Shown here in pieces: positions 1-8,061 of a DNA stretch of 64,000 nt. The stretch covers positions 1,674,001 through 1,738,000 of the forward strand of contig NZ_CP089507.1 in the NCBI RefSeq assembly GCF_021233355.1, given 5' to 3'. The DNA is from Luteimonas fraxinea. GTDB taxonomy: Bacteria; Pseudomonadota; Gammaproteobacteria; Xanthomonadales; Xanthomonadaceae. The notes under the pieces are model-generated. The model saw only the letters and a list, made by a program, of their open reading frames with translations, was not told where the DNA came from and ran no database searches. Position 1 is the first letter of the stretch. Each line of letters begins with the position of its first letter. Position numbers and translations under genes: made by a program.

Positions 1-1
1 G

Positions 2-2179
2 TTCGGCTTCGTCGAGCGCAAGGACGCGGTCAACGCCGACGACCTGGTCGACCATCTGATCCGCGAGGCCGAAGCCCGCGTCGATGTCACCGCGCCGGAG
101 TGGGAATTCTTCGCCGCCCGCCTGTACCTGCACCGCCTGTACAAGCGCGCCAGCCGCAACCGCTTCTACGACGCCGAGCAGAAGTACGGCTCCTACGTCG
201 GCCTGCAGGAATCGCTGGCCGACCGCACCATCTATTCCAACGACATCCTGCGCGCCTATTCCAAGGAAGAGCTGCAGGAAGCCGGCCGCATGATCGAGCC
301 CGAGCGCGACAGGCTGTTCGCCTACAACGGCCTGTATCTGCTGGCCACGCGCTACCTCGCCACCGACACCTCGCGCGCCGTGTTCGAGCTGCCGCAGGAG
401 CGCTGGCTGACCATCGCCCTGTACCTGATGCAGAACGAGACCAAGGGCGGCCGCGAGCGCCGCATGCAGCTCGTCGGCGAGGCCTACTGGGCGCTGTCGA
501 ACCTGTACATGACCGTCGCCACCCCGACGCTGCAGAACGCCGGCAAGGTCGGCGGCCAGCTGTCGTCGTGCTTCATCGACACCGTCGACGATTCGCTGCA
601 GGGCATCTACGACTCCAACACCGACATCGCCCGCGTCTCCAAGGGCGGCGGCGGCGTGGGCGCGTACATGGGCTACGTGCGCTCCAGCGGCTCGGCGATC
701 CGCGGCGTGCCGAACTCCTCCGGCGGCGTGGTGCCGTGGATCAAGCAGCTCAACAACACCGCTGTGTCGGTGGACCAGCTGGGCCAGCGCAAGGGCGCGG
801 TCGCGGTCTACCTCGACATCTGGCACCGCGACATCGAGAACTTCCTCGACCTGCGCCTCAACAACGGCGACCAGCGCCTGCGCGCGCACGACGTGTTCAC
901 CTCGATCTGCATCCCCGACATCTTCATGGAGGCCGTCGAGCGTCGCGGCGACTGGTACCTGTTCGACCCGCACGAGGTCCACAAGATCAAGGGCTGGCAC
1001 CTGCAGGATTTCTTCGACGAGAAGAAGGGTGACCCGAACGGCAGCTTCCGCCGCAAGTACGAGGAAGTCGTCGCCGACGAGCGCATCTCGCGCAAGACCG
1101 TCAAGGCGATCGACATCTTCAAGCGCGTGATGGTGAGCCAGCTCGAAACCGGCAACCCCTTCATGTTCTACCGCGACGAAGTGAACCGGAAGAACCCGAA
1201 CAAGCACGTCGGCCGCGTGTATTCGTCGAATCTCTGCACCGAGATCCTGCAGAACATGAGCCCGACGAAGATGATGCAGGAGATCATCTCCGGCAACCAG
1301 ATCGTCACCACCAAGCAGGCCGGCGACTTCGTCGTCTGCAACCTGTCGTCGGTGAATCTGGGCCGCGCGGTCATGCCGCAGGCCGGCCAGAGCGATCTGA
1401 TCACCGACGTGCTCGAGCGCCTGATCCCGATCCAGGTGCGCATGCTCGACAACGTGATCGATCTCAACATGCTGCCCGTGCCGCAGGCCACGATCACCAA
1501 CCAGAAGTACCGCGCGATCGGTCTGGGCACCTTCGGCTGGCATCACCTGCTGGCGCAGAAGGGCATCCAGTGGAACGATGCGCAAGCCGAGGACTTCAGT
1601 GATTCGCTGTACGAGCGCATCAATTTCCTGACCGTGCAGGCCAGCATGGAACTCGCGAAGGAAAAGGGTGCCTACCCGGTGTTCGCCGGCAGCGACTGGC
1701 ACACCGGCGCGTACTTCAGCGACCGCAGCTACAACTCGCCCGAGTGGATGGATCTGGCCGCGCAGGTCGGCGTCAACGGCATGCGCAACGGCTGGCTGAT
1801 GGCGGTCGCCCCGAACATGTCCACCGCGCAGATCGCCGGCTCCACCGCGTCGATCGACCCGATCTACTCCGCGTTCTATTACGAAGAGAAGAAGGACTAC
1901 CGTCGCCCGGTCGCAGCCCCCGGCCTGTCGCTCGAGACCTGGCCCTACTACGAGAAGGGCGCCTACAAGGTCGACCAGTTCGCATCGGTGCGCCAGAACG
2001 CGCGTCGCCAGCGCCACGTCGACCAGGCGATCAGCTTCAACTTCTACGTGCCCAGCACCATCCCCGCCCGCACGCTGCTCGACCTGCACATGACCGCGTG
2101 GAATCTCGGCATGAAGACCACGTACTACGTGCGTTCGAACGATATCGATATCGCCGAGTGCGAGTGGTGCAGTAGCTGA
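2..2179 (+). CDS. nrdA: Ribonucleoside-diphosphate reductase, alpha subunit (5' truncated by window)
   Basis: Large subunit of class I ribonucleotide reductase, which reduces ribonucleoside diphosphates in the cytosol. The frame is open from base 2, so the start and most of the N-terminal ATP-cone lie outside; 725 residues are present. Visible active-site elements are the SSCF cysteine, the NLCTEI motif (Cys and Glu of the radical site) and the second redox cysteine in VVCNLSS. A C-terminal CEWC pair would pass electrons from thioredoxin or glutaredoxin. The C-terminal tail differs from that of the E. coli protein. nrdB follows on the same strand after a 187-bp repeat-bearing gap, and thioredoxin and flavodoxin-like genes lie further downstream. 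The family call is secure. Confidence 0.97.
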   Translation, partial: FGFVERKDAVNADDLVDHLIREAEARVDVTAPEWEFFAARLYLHRLYKRASRNRFYDAEQKYGSYVGLQESLADRTIYSNDILRAYSKEELQEAGRMIEPERDRLFAYNGLYLLATRYLATDTSRAVFELPQERWLTIALYLMQNETKGGRERRMQLVGEAYWALSNLYMTVATPTLQNAGKVGGQLSSCFIDTVDDSLQGIYDSNTDIARVSKGGGGVGAYMGYVRSSGSAIRGVPNSSGGVVPWIKQLNNTAVSVDQLGQRKGAVAVYLDIWHRDIENFLDLRLNNGDQRLRAHDVFTSICIPDIFMEAVERRGDWYLFDPHEVHKIKGWHLQDFFDEKKGDPNGSFRRKYEEVVADERISRKTVKAIDIFKRVMVSQLETGNPFMFYRDEVNRKNPNKHVGRVYSSNLCTEILQNMSPTKMMQEIISGNQIVTTKQAGDFVVCNLSSVNLGRAVMPQAGQSDLITDVLERLIPIQVRMLDNVIDLNMLPVPQATITNQKYRAIGLGTFGWHHLLAQKGIQWNDAQAEDFSDSLYERINFLTVQASMELAKEKGAYPVFAGSDWHTGAYFSDRSYNSPEWMDLAAQVGVNGMRNGWLMAVAPNMSTAQIAGSTASIDPIYSAFYYEEKKDYRRPVAAPGLSLETWPYYEKGAYKVDQFASVRQNARRQRHVDQAISFNFYVPSTIPARTLLDLHMTAWNLGMKTTYYVRSNDIDIAECEWCSS

Positions 2180-2209
2180 TCGCGACGCGATCGCTTTGAA
2201 CGAACCCTT

Positions 2210-2338
2210 CCCCCTCCGGGTGAAGAGCCTGCCCCGTACTTGATACGGGGTGGCCCGAAGGGCCGGATGAGGGCGCTCTTACGCAGCACGCAGAAAGCCC
2301 CGCCCTCACCCCAACCCCTCTCCCACAGGGAGAGGGGC
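2210..2338. repeat. Intergenic inverted-repeat element between nrdA and nrdB
   Basis: The spacer holds stacked inverted repeats: ccccgta/tacgggg at 2232-2250, ggccc/gggcc just after it, and cccctctccc/gggagagggg at 2315-2337 with a 3-nt loop. Elements of the last kind are scattered in Xanthomonadaceae genomes. Lacking a T-run, it is more likely a mobile repeat or mRNA-processing site than a simple terminator, and nrdB presumably depends partly on read-through. Confidence 0.7.
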
Positions 2339-2366
2339 TCAAGACCGAATTCCGAGACAGACATCC

Positions 2367-3416
2367 ATGGCCGCCACGTCCACCCCGCTCGACCGCATCA
2401 AGATCCTCGAGCCGCGTCATCCCAACCGCTCGACCGGCATCATCAACGGCCAGACCAGCGGCATCCTCAACTGGAACGACATTCCGTATCCGTCGTTCTA
2501 TCGCGCCTACAAGGAACTCTCGACCAACTTCTGGATTCCGGACGAGGTCGACATGAAGGGCGACGCCAAGCAGTACGGCGAGCTCTCCGCGCGCGAGAAA
2601 AACGCCTACGATTCGATCATCGGCCTGCTGGCCACGCTGGATTCGCCGCAGACGCGCTACATCTACAACGTCGCCGAATACATCACCGACCCGGCCGCGC
2701 ACGCCAACGCCGCGATCATCGGCCAGCAGGAAGTGATCCACAACGAGAGCTACAGCTACGTGCTAGCCTCGATCACCGGCCTCGCCGATCAGAACCGCGT
2801 GTTCGAACTCGCGCGCACGCATCCCACGATCATCGCGCGCAACCAGCCGATCATGGAGTCCTACAACGACTTCATGCGCGAGAAGTCCGCCGAGACGCTG
2901 ATCCGCTCGCTGGTGCAGTCGTCGATCCTCGAAGGCATCAATTTCTATTCGGGATTTGCGTACTTCTACAACCTGGTCCGCCAGAACCGGATGACCGGCA
3001 CCGGCAAGATCATCAGCTTCATCAACCGCGACGAACTGGCGCACAGCAAGTTCATCAGCGAACTGATCCGCGCCATCGTCGGCGAGAACCAGTCGCTGCA
3101 GGGCGACCAGCTCACCCAGTACGTGCACGACGCGTTCGAACACGCGATCGAACTCGAGACCCGCTGGACCGCCGAAGTGCTCGACGGTATCGACGGCATC
3201 GACGTCGACGAGATGGTCCGCTACGTGAAGTACCGCGCCAACAAGATGGCCGGCATGCTGGGCATCGAGAAGCTGTACTCCGACACCACCGACAACGTGA
3301 TGCCGTGGATCAAGGCCTACGCCGACAACTTCACCGAGACCAAGACCGATTTCTTCGAGATGCGGAACGCGTCGTACAAGAAGACGAATTCTGACAACGG
3401 GTTCGACGATCTCTGA
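2367..3416 (+). CDS. nrdB: Ribonucleoside-diphosphate reductase, beta subunit
   Basis: Small, ferritin-like subunit of class I ribonucleotide reductase, 349 residues, which makes the radical used by NrdA. Carboxylate/histidine ligands of the di-metal centre appear in EKNAYDS and in GQQEVIHNESYSY, which also carries the candidate radical tyrosine. Ligands of the second half lie near NRDELAHSKF. Length is typical. The ATG start follows the repeat-rich spacer after nrdA. The subunit pairs with the upstream gene, and the thioredoxin-fold protein about 1.4 kb downstream is a plausible electron donor. Confidence 0.96.
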   Translation: MAATSTPLDRIKILEPRHPNRSTGIINGQTSGILNWNDIPYPSFYRAYKELSTNFWIPDEVDMKGDAKQYGELSAREKNAYDSIIGLLATLDSPQTRYIYNVAEYITDPAAHANAAIIGQQEVIHNESYSYVLASITGLADQNRVFELARTHPTIIARNQPIMESYNDFMREKSAETLIRSLVQSSILEGINFYSGFAYFYNLVRQNRMTGTGKIISFINRDELAHSKFISELIRAIVGENQSLQGDQLTQYVHDAFEHAIELETRWTAEVLDGIDGIDVDEMVRYVKYRANKMAGMLGIEKLYSDTTDNVMPWIKAYADNFTETKTDFFEMRNASYKKTNSDNGFDDL

Positions 3417-3470
3417 TTCGGGAACTACCAACACCTCTCTGTCATTCCACTCTTCAAGTACGGGGGCACC

Positions 3471-4307
3471 ATGAACAAGCGATTGGATCCGCGCATCTCG
3501 TCTAGTCGCATGCGACTGGAGAACCCGTACGCCCACATGGAAGAGATTGCAGAGTGCTGGGAGGCGGCTAATTATCAGAATCCGTATCGCTTTGTGACTT
3601 CGGACGAGAAATCAGTCTCTGCAAAAAAGAGCCATAGCTTCGAGTCGATCGAGGCACAGGCCAAAGAGTTGCAACGCGCTATCTGGAAAAAAAGGACAGA
3701 TCTCGGGCTGAGCCAGAACGTCCACCCGATTGATGTCCTGGATCCGCAGCTTGCCGCGGAACTGCTCGGCTTCGAGTTCACCTTGCATCCCAGCCTTGGA
3801 TGGATGGTTAATGGCCGTCGTCGAGTTTCCGTTGCAGGGTTGATTGATCAATCCAATCGATCGATTCAGATTGCAACCGATGCTGATCCGAGGGTCATGC
3901 GTTTCACTGCGGCTCATGAGATCGGACACGCAATTCTTCATCCCGATCAAACAGGGCTACATCGAGATCAGCCGCTCGACGGTGTTCGACAGTCGCGTAA
4001 TCGCACTGAACTCGAAGCGGACAAGTTCGCGACATATTTTCTGCTGCCAGAAAAACTTCTCACCGAAGAATTTAGGTCTCGCTTCTTGGGTCCTTTTGCT
4101 CTCAATGAACAGACCGCATTTGCTCTGCTCAGCAAGCCCATTTACGAAGTGATCGAAGCTCTTCCGACTCGTCGCCACGTCGCGAGGAAGCTCGCTGGCG
4201 CGACATATTACAACGGCCGCCATTTCGTATCGTTGTCCGAGTCTTTTGGAGTCAGCATCGAAGCAATGGCCATTCGCCTTGAAGAACTGAAACTCGTTAT
4301 TGAATGA
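3471..4307 (+). CDS. ImmA/IrrE-family metallo-endopeptidase
   Basis: 278 residues. The zinc site is HEIGH at residues 149-153, with the third ligand probably Glu182 in LEADKFATYFLLP, an arrangement typical of ImmA/IrrE (COG2856) peptidases that cleave or activate repressors of mobile elements or stress regulons. No helix-turn-helix domain is visible in the protein and no Xre-type partner gene lies beside it. Base composition is clearly lower in GC than its neighbours (A-runs, many A/T third positions). It sits between nrdB and the flavodoxin/thioredoxin genes, which suggests later insertion. A gggggc sequence precedes the ATG. The target is unknown. Confidence 0.88.
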   Translation: MNKRLDPRISSSRMRLENPYAHMEEIAECWEAANYQNPYRFVTSDEKSVSAKKSHSFESIEAQAKELQRAIWKKRTDLGLSQNVHPIDVLDPQLAAELLGFEFTLHPSLGWMVNGRRRVSVAGLIDQSNRSIQIATDADPRVMRFTAAHEIGHAILHPDQTGLHRDQPLDGVRQSRNRTELEADKFATYFLLPEKLLTEEFRSRFLGPFALNEQTAFALLSKPIYEVIEALPTRRHVARKLAGATYYNGRHFVSLSESFGVSIEAMAIRLEELKLVIE

Positions 4308-4320
4308 TTTCTTCTCTGAC

Positions 4321-4803
4321 ATGCGCATCCTCCTCGCCCACACATCGCTCAGCGGCAACACCCGCGATGTCGCGCGTGCGATCTGTGCGCGGTGCGAAGA
4401 GATGGGCCATACCGTCACCTGGATCGATGCCGACATCCAGACGCTCGCCAAGGTCTGCCCCGATGGTGCCGAACACGATCTCTACGTGCTCGGCAGCTGG
4501 AGCATCAACGCCGGGCGCACGCCGCCGGAGATGAAGCGCTTCATCGAGGACCTCGTCGCCGCGGTCGGCAAGCCGGAACGCCTGGCGGTGTTCGGCACCG
4601 GCGAGACGCAGTGGGGCGAAGAGAACTACTGCGGTGCGGCCCGGCGCATGGCCGCGTTCTTCGGCACGCGGTATCCGCGGCTGGAGATCGAACAGATGCC
4701 CCACGGCGAACACGACGCCACCAAGATCCGACGCTGGACCGACCACATTCTTGCCTGTACCGAGACCCTGACCCATGCAGACCCTCCACGCCTCCACGCC
4801 TGA
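4321..4803 (+). CDS. Flavodoxin-like domain protein
   Basis: 160 residues starting at MRILLAHTSLSGNT, whose SxSGNT stretch is the FMN phosphate-binding loop of flavodoxins. Later loops (LGSWSINAGRTPP, GTGETQWGEENY) match the flavin isoalloxazine-contact regions. It probably shuttles electrons in the cytosol. An in-frame ATG at 4300 would overlap the ImmA gene by 8 bp, but the later start fits the fold better. It overlaps the thioredoxin gene by 29 bp, indicating co-translation. Its place after nrdAB suggests a role in ribonucleotide reductase cofactor maintenance, analogous to NrdI, but it is not a recognisable NrdI; that role is inference. Confidence 0.85.
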   Translation: MRILLAHTSLSGNTRDVARAICARCEEMGHTVTWIDADIQTLAKVCPDGAEHDLYVLGSWSINAGRTPPEMKRFIEDLVAAVGKPERLAVFGTGETQWGEENYCGAARRMAAFFGTRYPRLEIEQMPHGEHDATKIRRWTDHILACTETLTHADPPRLHA

Positions 4804-5116
4804 CGACTACGCCGCCGCACTGGCCGCGCACTCGCGCCTGCTGGTCGATTACTACAAGGACGATTGCCCGGGCTGCAAGATGCTCGACATGTCGCTGGCC
4901 AAGTTCGCCGCGACCGCCGAGTCCGAAGGCGTCGCGCTGTTGAAGGTGAAGCTGGAAGTGATCGGCGAGGATTTCTTTCGCGACCTCGGCCTGCGCCAGA
5001 CGCCGACGCTGGCGCTGTTCAAGGACGGCAGCGAGGCCGCGCGCCTGCCGGGCTTCCAGTCCCCGGGCCAGATCTCGCAGGCGGTGGGCCTGCATCTCGC
5101 CACCGCGGACGTCTGA
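4775..5116 (+). CDS. Thioredoxin-family protein (CPGC)
   Basis: 113 residues, a single thioredoxin fold with active site DDCPGCK (Cys-Pro-Gly-Cys rather than CGPC) and the cis-proline region LRQTPTLALF. No signal peptide, so cytosolic. CPGC resembles grx/trx hybrids. It starts inside the flavodoxin-like gene and ends two bases before the thioesterase start, so the three genes form a tight unit. Given nrdAB upstream, it may recycle the NrdA C-terminal CEWC pair; this is inferred from context. Confidence 0.9.
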   Translation: MQTLHASTPDDYAAALAAHSRLLVDYYKDDCPGCKMLDMSLAKFAATAESEGVALLKVKLEVIGEDFFRDLGLRQTPTLALFKDGSEAARLPGFQSPGQISQAVGLHLATADV

Positions 5117-5118
5117 GC

Positions 5119-5523
5119 GTGGCGCCTCCCTCGAACACCCCCACGACCGAAGCACGGATGCTCGAGATCGTGTTCCCCGACCACACCAACCATCTCGGCA
5201 CGCTGTTCGGCGGCACCGCGCTGGCGTGGATGGACAAGGCCGCCTTCATCGCCGCATCGCGCTACGCGCGCCGCACGGTGGTGACCGCGCGTTCGGAACA
5301 GGTCGACTTCAAGCTGCCGATCAAGCAGGGCCAACTGGTCGAGATCATCGCGAGCGTGGTCGAGGTGGGCCGCACTTCGATGCAGGTGGAAGTGGAACTC
5401 GTCGCCGAAGACCTGCTCAGTGGCGATCGCGAACTGTGCACGCGCGGCCGATTCGTGATGATCGCGCTCGATGCGCGGGGTCGCCCGGCGCAGGTCGCGG
5501 CGCTGCCGGGGAGCACGCCGTGA
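5119..5523 (+). CDS. Acyl-CoA thioesterase, hotdog fold (YciA-like)
   Basis: 134 residues from a GTG start two bases after the thioredoxin stop. The hotdog core is clear: HTNHLGTLFGGTALAWMDKAA contains the loop, catalytic Asp and helix of YciA/BACH-type acyl-CoA hydrolases, followed by the strand regions VDFKLPIKQGQLVEII and FVMIALDA. It would hydrolyse acyl-CoA thioesters in the cytosol. It is transcribed with the redox genes upstream and overlaps the next small gene by 4 bases. Confidence 0.9.
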   Translation: MAPPSNTPTTEARMLEIVFPDHTNHLGTLFGGTALAWMDKAAFIAASRYARRTVVTARSEQVDFKLPIKQGQLVEIIASVVEVGRTSMQVEVELVAEDLLSGDRELCTRGRFVMIALDARGRPAQVAALPGSTP

Positions 5524-5615
5524 ACGAGCTCTCGATCCTGCAGTGGCTCGCGCTGGGGCTCTTCATCGGCGTCGCCTGCGGCGCGGTACTGGCCTTCCTC
5601 AACCGCAAGCGCTGA
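5520..5615 (+). CDS. Small single-pass membrane protein (hypothetical)
   Basis: A 31-residue reading frame starting with GTG at 5520, overlapping the thioesterase stop (GTGA). It has a short polar N-terminus, one hydrophobic segment (about residues 8-26) and a basic NRKR tail, as expected for an inner-membrane microprotein. The coupling to the preceding gene argues it is translated. No function is known. Confidence 0.5.
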   Translation: MNELSILQWLALGLFIGVACGAVLAFLNRKR

Positions 5616-5624
5616 AGCTGCGCG

Positions 5625-6509
5625 TCAGCGCGCGGCCAAGGCGCGCAGCAGCGCGTCGCCGTCTCGCGGCAGCGGTTCGCCGGCACGCGTGAGCAGCAGC
5701 AGGCGACGCCGCGCCCACGGCGCGTCGATGGCGATGCGCGCGAAGCCGTCGCGCCGGCGACAGCGCACCGCGGTCGCGCGCGGCACGATCGCCTGACCGA
5801 TGCCTTCGCCGACCAGGCGGCACACCGCGTCCAGACCCGCCACCCGCAGGCGCCAGCGCAGCGATCTGCCGTGGCTGCGCGCATGCGAGGCGATGTGCCG
5901 CTGCAGCGCGGTCGTGTCGGCGAGCCCCACGTAGCCGCCTGCCGGCAATGCATCCGCATCGATCGCACGCAGGTGGGCGAGCGCGTGCGATGACGGCACG
6001 ATGAGGTCGAGCGGGTCGGCGCGCAGTGCGATCGCAGCGAGCCCCCGGACATCGACCGCGTCGGACGCGATGCCGATGTCGCAGCGACGACCGCGCAGCG
6101 CGGCGACGATGCCGGGGCTGTCCTGCTCCACCACGTCGACTTCGGCCGCGGGCTGCGCCTGCAGGAACGCCGGGAGACGCGCGGGCACCAGTTCGCTCAT
6201 CGCCGCGGTGTTCGCATGCAGGCGGATGCGTGACGACTGCGCAGTGCCGAAACGGGCGAGATCGGCCTGCAGGCGCGCGATCTGCGCGAGCACGCGACGT
6301 GCATGCGCCAGCAGCACGCGACCGGCGTCGGTCGGACGCACCCCGCGCGCATGTCGCTCGAACAACGCGGCGCCGAGTGTGTCTTCGAGATGGCGGATGC
6401 GTTCGCTGGCCGAAGCCAGCGTCATCGCCACGTCGTCGGCGCCACGGGGGATCGAACCGCCGTTGCAGACGGCCACCACCAGGCGCAGGTCGGTCAGGTC
6501 GAAGCGCAT
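5625..6509 (-). CDS. LysR-family transcriptional regulator
   Basis: 294 residues from ATG at 6509 (an earlier ATG at 6524 is possible). The N-terminal winged helix-turn-helix runs from FDLTDLRLV through LASASERIRHLEDTLGAALFER, then an effector-binding PBP-like domain follows. It is divergent from the TauE/SafE permease gene 114 bp away, the usual arrangement for a LysR protein controlling its neighbour, so the permease is the likely target. The effector is unknown. Confidence 0.92.
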   Translation of the reverse strand: MRFDLTDLRLVVAVCNGGSIPRGADDVAMTLASASERIRHLEDTLGAALFERHARGVRPTDAGRVLLAHARRVLAQIARLQADLARFGTAQSSRIRLHANTAAMSELVPARLPAFLQAQPAAEVDVVEQDSPGIVAALRGRRCDIGIASDAVDVRGLAAIALRADPLDLIVPSSHALAHLRAIDADALPAGGYVGLADTTALQRHIASHARSHGRSLRWRLRVAGLDAVCRLVGEGIGQAIVPRATAVRCRRRDGFARIAIDAPWARRRLLLLTRAGEPLPRDGDALLRALAAR

Positions 6510-6623
6510 GCCGCAGCCTAGCATCGTGCCTCAGGCCAGGCCTGAGGCGGGCTGCGGCGATGCCCGCTGGTGCGGTGCCGGCGTGCGGTGCACGGTGTCG
6601 GCCCCGTCGTCAGGAACGCCGCG

Positions 6624-7367
6624 ATGCCCGAGGTCTCCACCCTGGATGGCTGGATCTGGATCGCGGCGGTGTTCATGCTCGCCGGGCTGGTCAAGGGCGT
6701 CATCGGCCTGGGTCTGCCGACGGTGGCGATGGCGCTGCTGGCGCTGGGCATGTCGCCGGCGCAGGCCGCCGCGCTGTTGCTGGTGCCTTCACTGCTGACC
6801 AATGTCTGGCAATGCCGGCCGTGGCACAGCCTGCCGGCGCTGTTGCGCGATACCTGGCCACTGCACCTGGGAATCTTCTTCGGCACGCTGGTGATCGGCG
6901 CTTGGCTGGGCGCGCCCGCCGGCGCGTTGGCGGGCGTGCTGCTGGGCATGGTGCTGGTGGCCTACGCGGCGATCGGCCTGCGCGGCTGGCGTTGGCGCAG
7001 CGCCACGCGGGCCAGTGGGCTGCCGGCCGGTCTGGTCACCGGCGCGCTGACCGCGATGACCGGCGTGTTCGTGGTGCCCGCGGTGCCCTGGCTGCAGGGC
7101 CGGATCGACGCCCGCGCGAGACTGGTGCAGGCGATGGGGCTGGCCTTCACGGTGGCGACGGTGGCGCTGGGCCTGCAACTGGCGATGCACGATGCACTGG
7201 CCGCTGGCCGGCTCGGGATCTCACTGCTGCTGGTGGTGCCCGCCCTGCACGGCATGGCGCTCGGCGCCTGGCTGCGCGCACGGTTGTCGGCGACGCTGTT
7301 GCGGCGCTGCTTCTTCGGCGGCATCGGTGGATTGGGGGCGTGGATGATGATGCGCGCACTGGCGTGA
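6624..7367 (+). CDS. TauE/SafE-family sulfite exporter-like permease
   Basis: 247 residues, almost entirely hydrophobic with about eight membrane segments in two repeats. The N-terminal GLVKGVIGLGLP and mid-protein GLVTGALTAMTGVFVVP glycine-rich turns are the paired signatures of TauE/SafE (DUF81) permeases, which move sulfite, sulfoacetate or other organic anions across the inner membrane. An upstream in-frame start at 6570 is possible, but MPEVSTLDGW fits better. It is divergent from a LysR regulator. The substrate cannot be read from sequence. Confidence 0.88.
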   Translation: MPEVSTLDGWIWIAAVFMLAGLVKGVIGLGLPTVAMALLALGMSPAQAAALLLVPSLLTNVWQCRPWHSLPALLRDTWPLHLGIFFGTLVIGAWLGAPAGALAGVLLGMVLVAYAAIGLRGWRWRSATRASGLPAGLVTGALTAMTGVFVVPAVPWLQGRIDARARLVQAMGLAFTVATVALGLQLAMHDALAAGRLGISLLLVVPALHGMALGAWLRARLSATLLRRCFFGGIGGLGAWMMMRALA

Positions 7368-7409
7368 GCGCGAATCCGCCGCATGGCGGCTCGACGGCTG
7401 GCGGCGGCG

Positions 7410-8060
7410 CTACGGCACCACGTCGACACCTTCCGCACCGCGATCCTTGCCGGCGCCCGTCGATGACGGCAGCGGGACGTCCGGGTGCACGGGCGTCGGC
7501 GCGACGTGTTCGCGCCACACCTGCAGGACATCCTGCAGGCCGGTCCGTCGCCGCCCCTGCCACGCGCTCGCCAGCACCCGCCCCTGGCGATCGACCAGCA
7601 CCAGATTCGGCGGCGCCACCCCGCCGAGTGCGCGGATCGCCGGCAGCGCGCGCAGACGGCGATGTTCGATGGCCGGCCACGGCATCGCCTGCCGGCGCAT
7701 GTAGCGGCGCATGTCCGACTCGGCGTTGTCCAGGCTGACGTAGACGACTTCGGTGTCGGCGCCCGCTGCGCGCAGGGTGTCGCGGATCTCGCGCAGCGTC
7801 GGCACGAAGGCATGGCACGGCGCGCACCAGTCGGCACCGAAGTACAGTGCGACGATCTCCGGCTCGCGCGCCCAGCGGTACGGCACGAAGCGCGCGCCGT
7901 CGGGACGGACCAGGGCCGCCGCGATATCGCCGCGCAGCGAGGGATCGGGTGGCGCACGCTCGCCGGCCTGCGCAATGGACGCCAGCAGCAGTGCCGTCAG
8001 CAGCCACGGACACCCGTACCGGCGCACACGCGATACAGCGCGCGAGGTTTGCGGCTGCAT
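7410..8060 (-). CDS. Periplasmic thioredoxin-like protein (TlpA/tryparedoxin type)
   Basis: 216 residues beginning one base after the stop of the TonB receptor gene. The first 30 residues form a signal peptide (basic, then LLTALLLASIAQAG). The thioredoxin fold follows, with active site ADWCAPC (Cys79, Cys82), the insert typical of TlpA-like proteins and the cis-Pro region GGVAPPNLVLVD. It should act as a periplasmic disulfide reductase or isomerase. Strict co-transcription with a receptor whose plug carries a CxxC pair suggests the receptor may be its client (inference). Confidence 0.87.
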   Translation of the reverse strand: MQPQTSRAVSRVRRYGCPWLLTALLLASIAQAGERAPPDPSLRGDIAAALVRPDGARFVPYRWAREPEIVALYFGADWCAPCHAFVPTLREIRDTLRAAGADTEVVYVSLDNAESDMRRYMRRQAMPWPAIEHRRLRALPAIRALGGVAPPNLVLVDRQGRVLASAWQGRRRTGLQDVLQVWREHVAPTPVHPDVPLPSSTGAGKDRGAEGVDVVP

Positions 8061-8061
8061 C

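Noticed and set aside
4321..4803. NrdI assignment for the flavodoxin-like protein
   Set aside because: Only the general flavodoxin phosphate loop matches; length and later loops are those of ordinary flavodoxin-like proteins.
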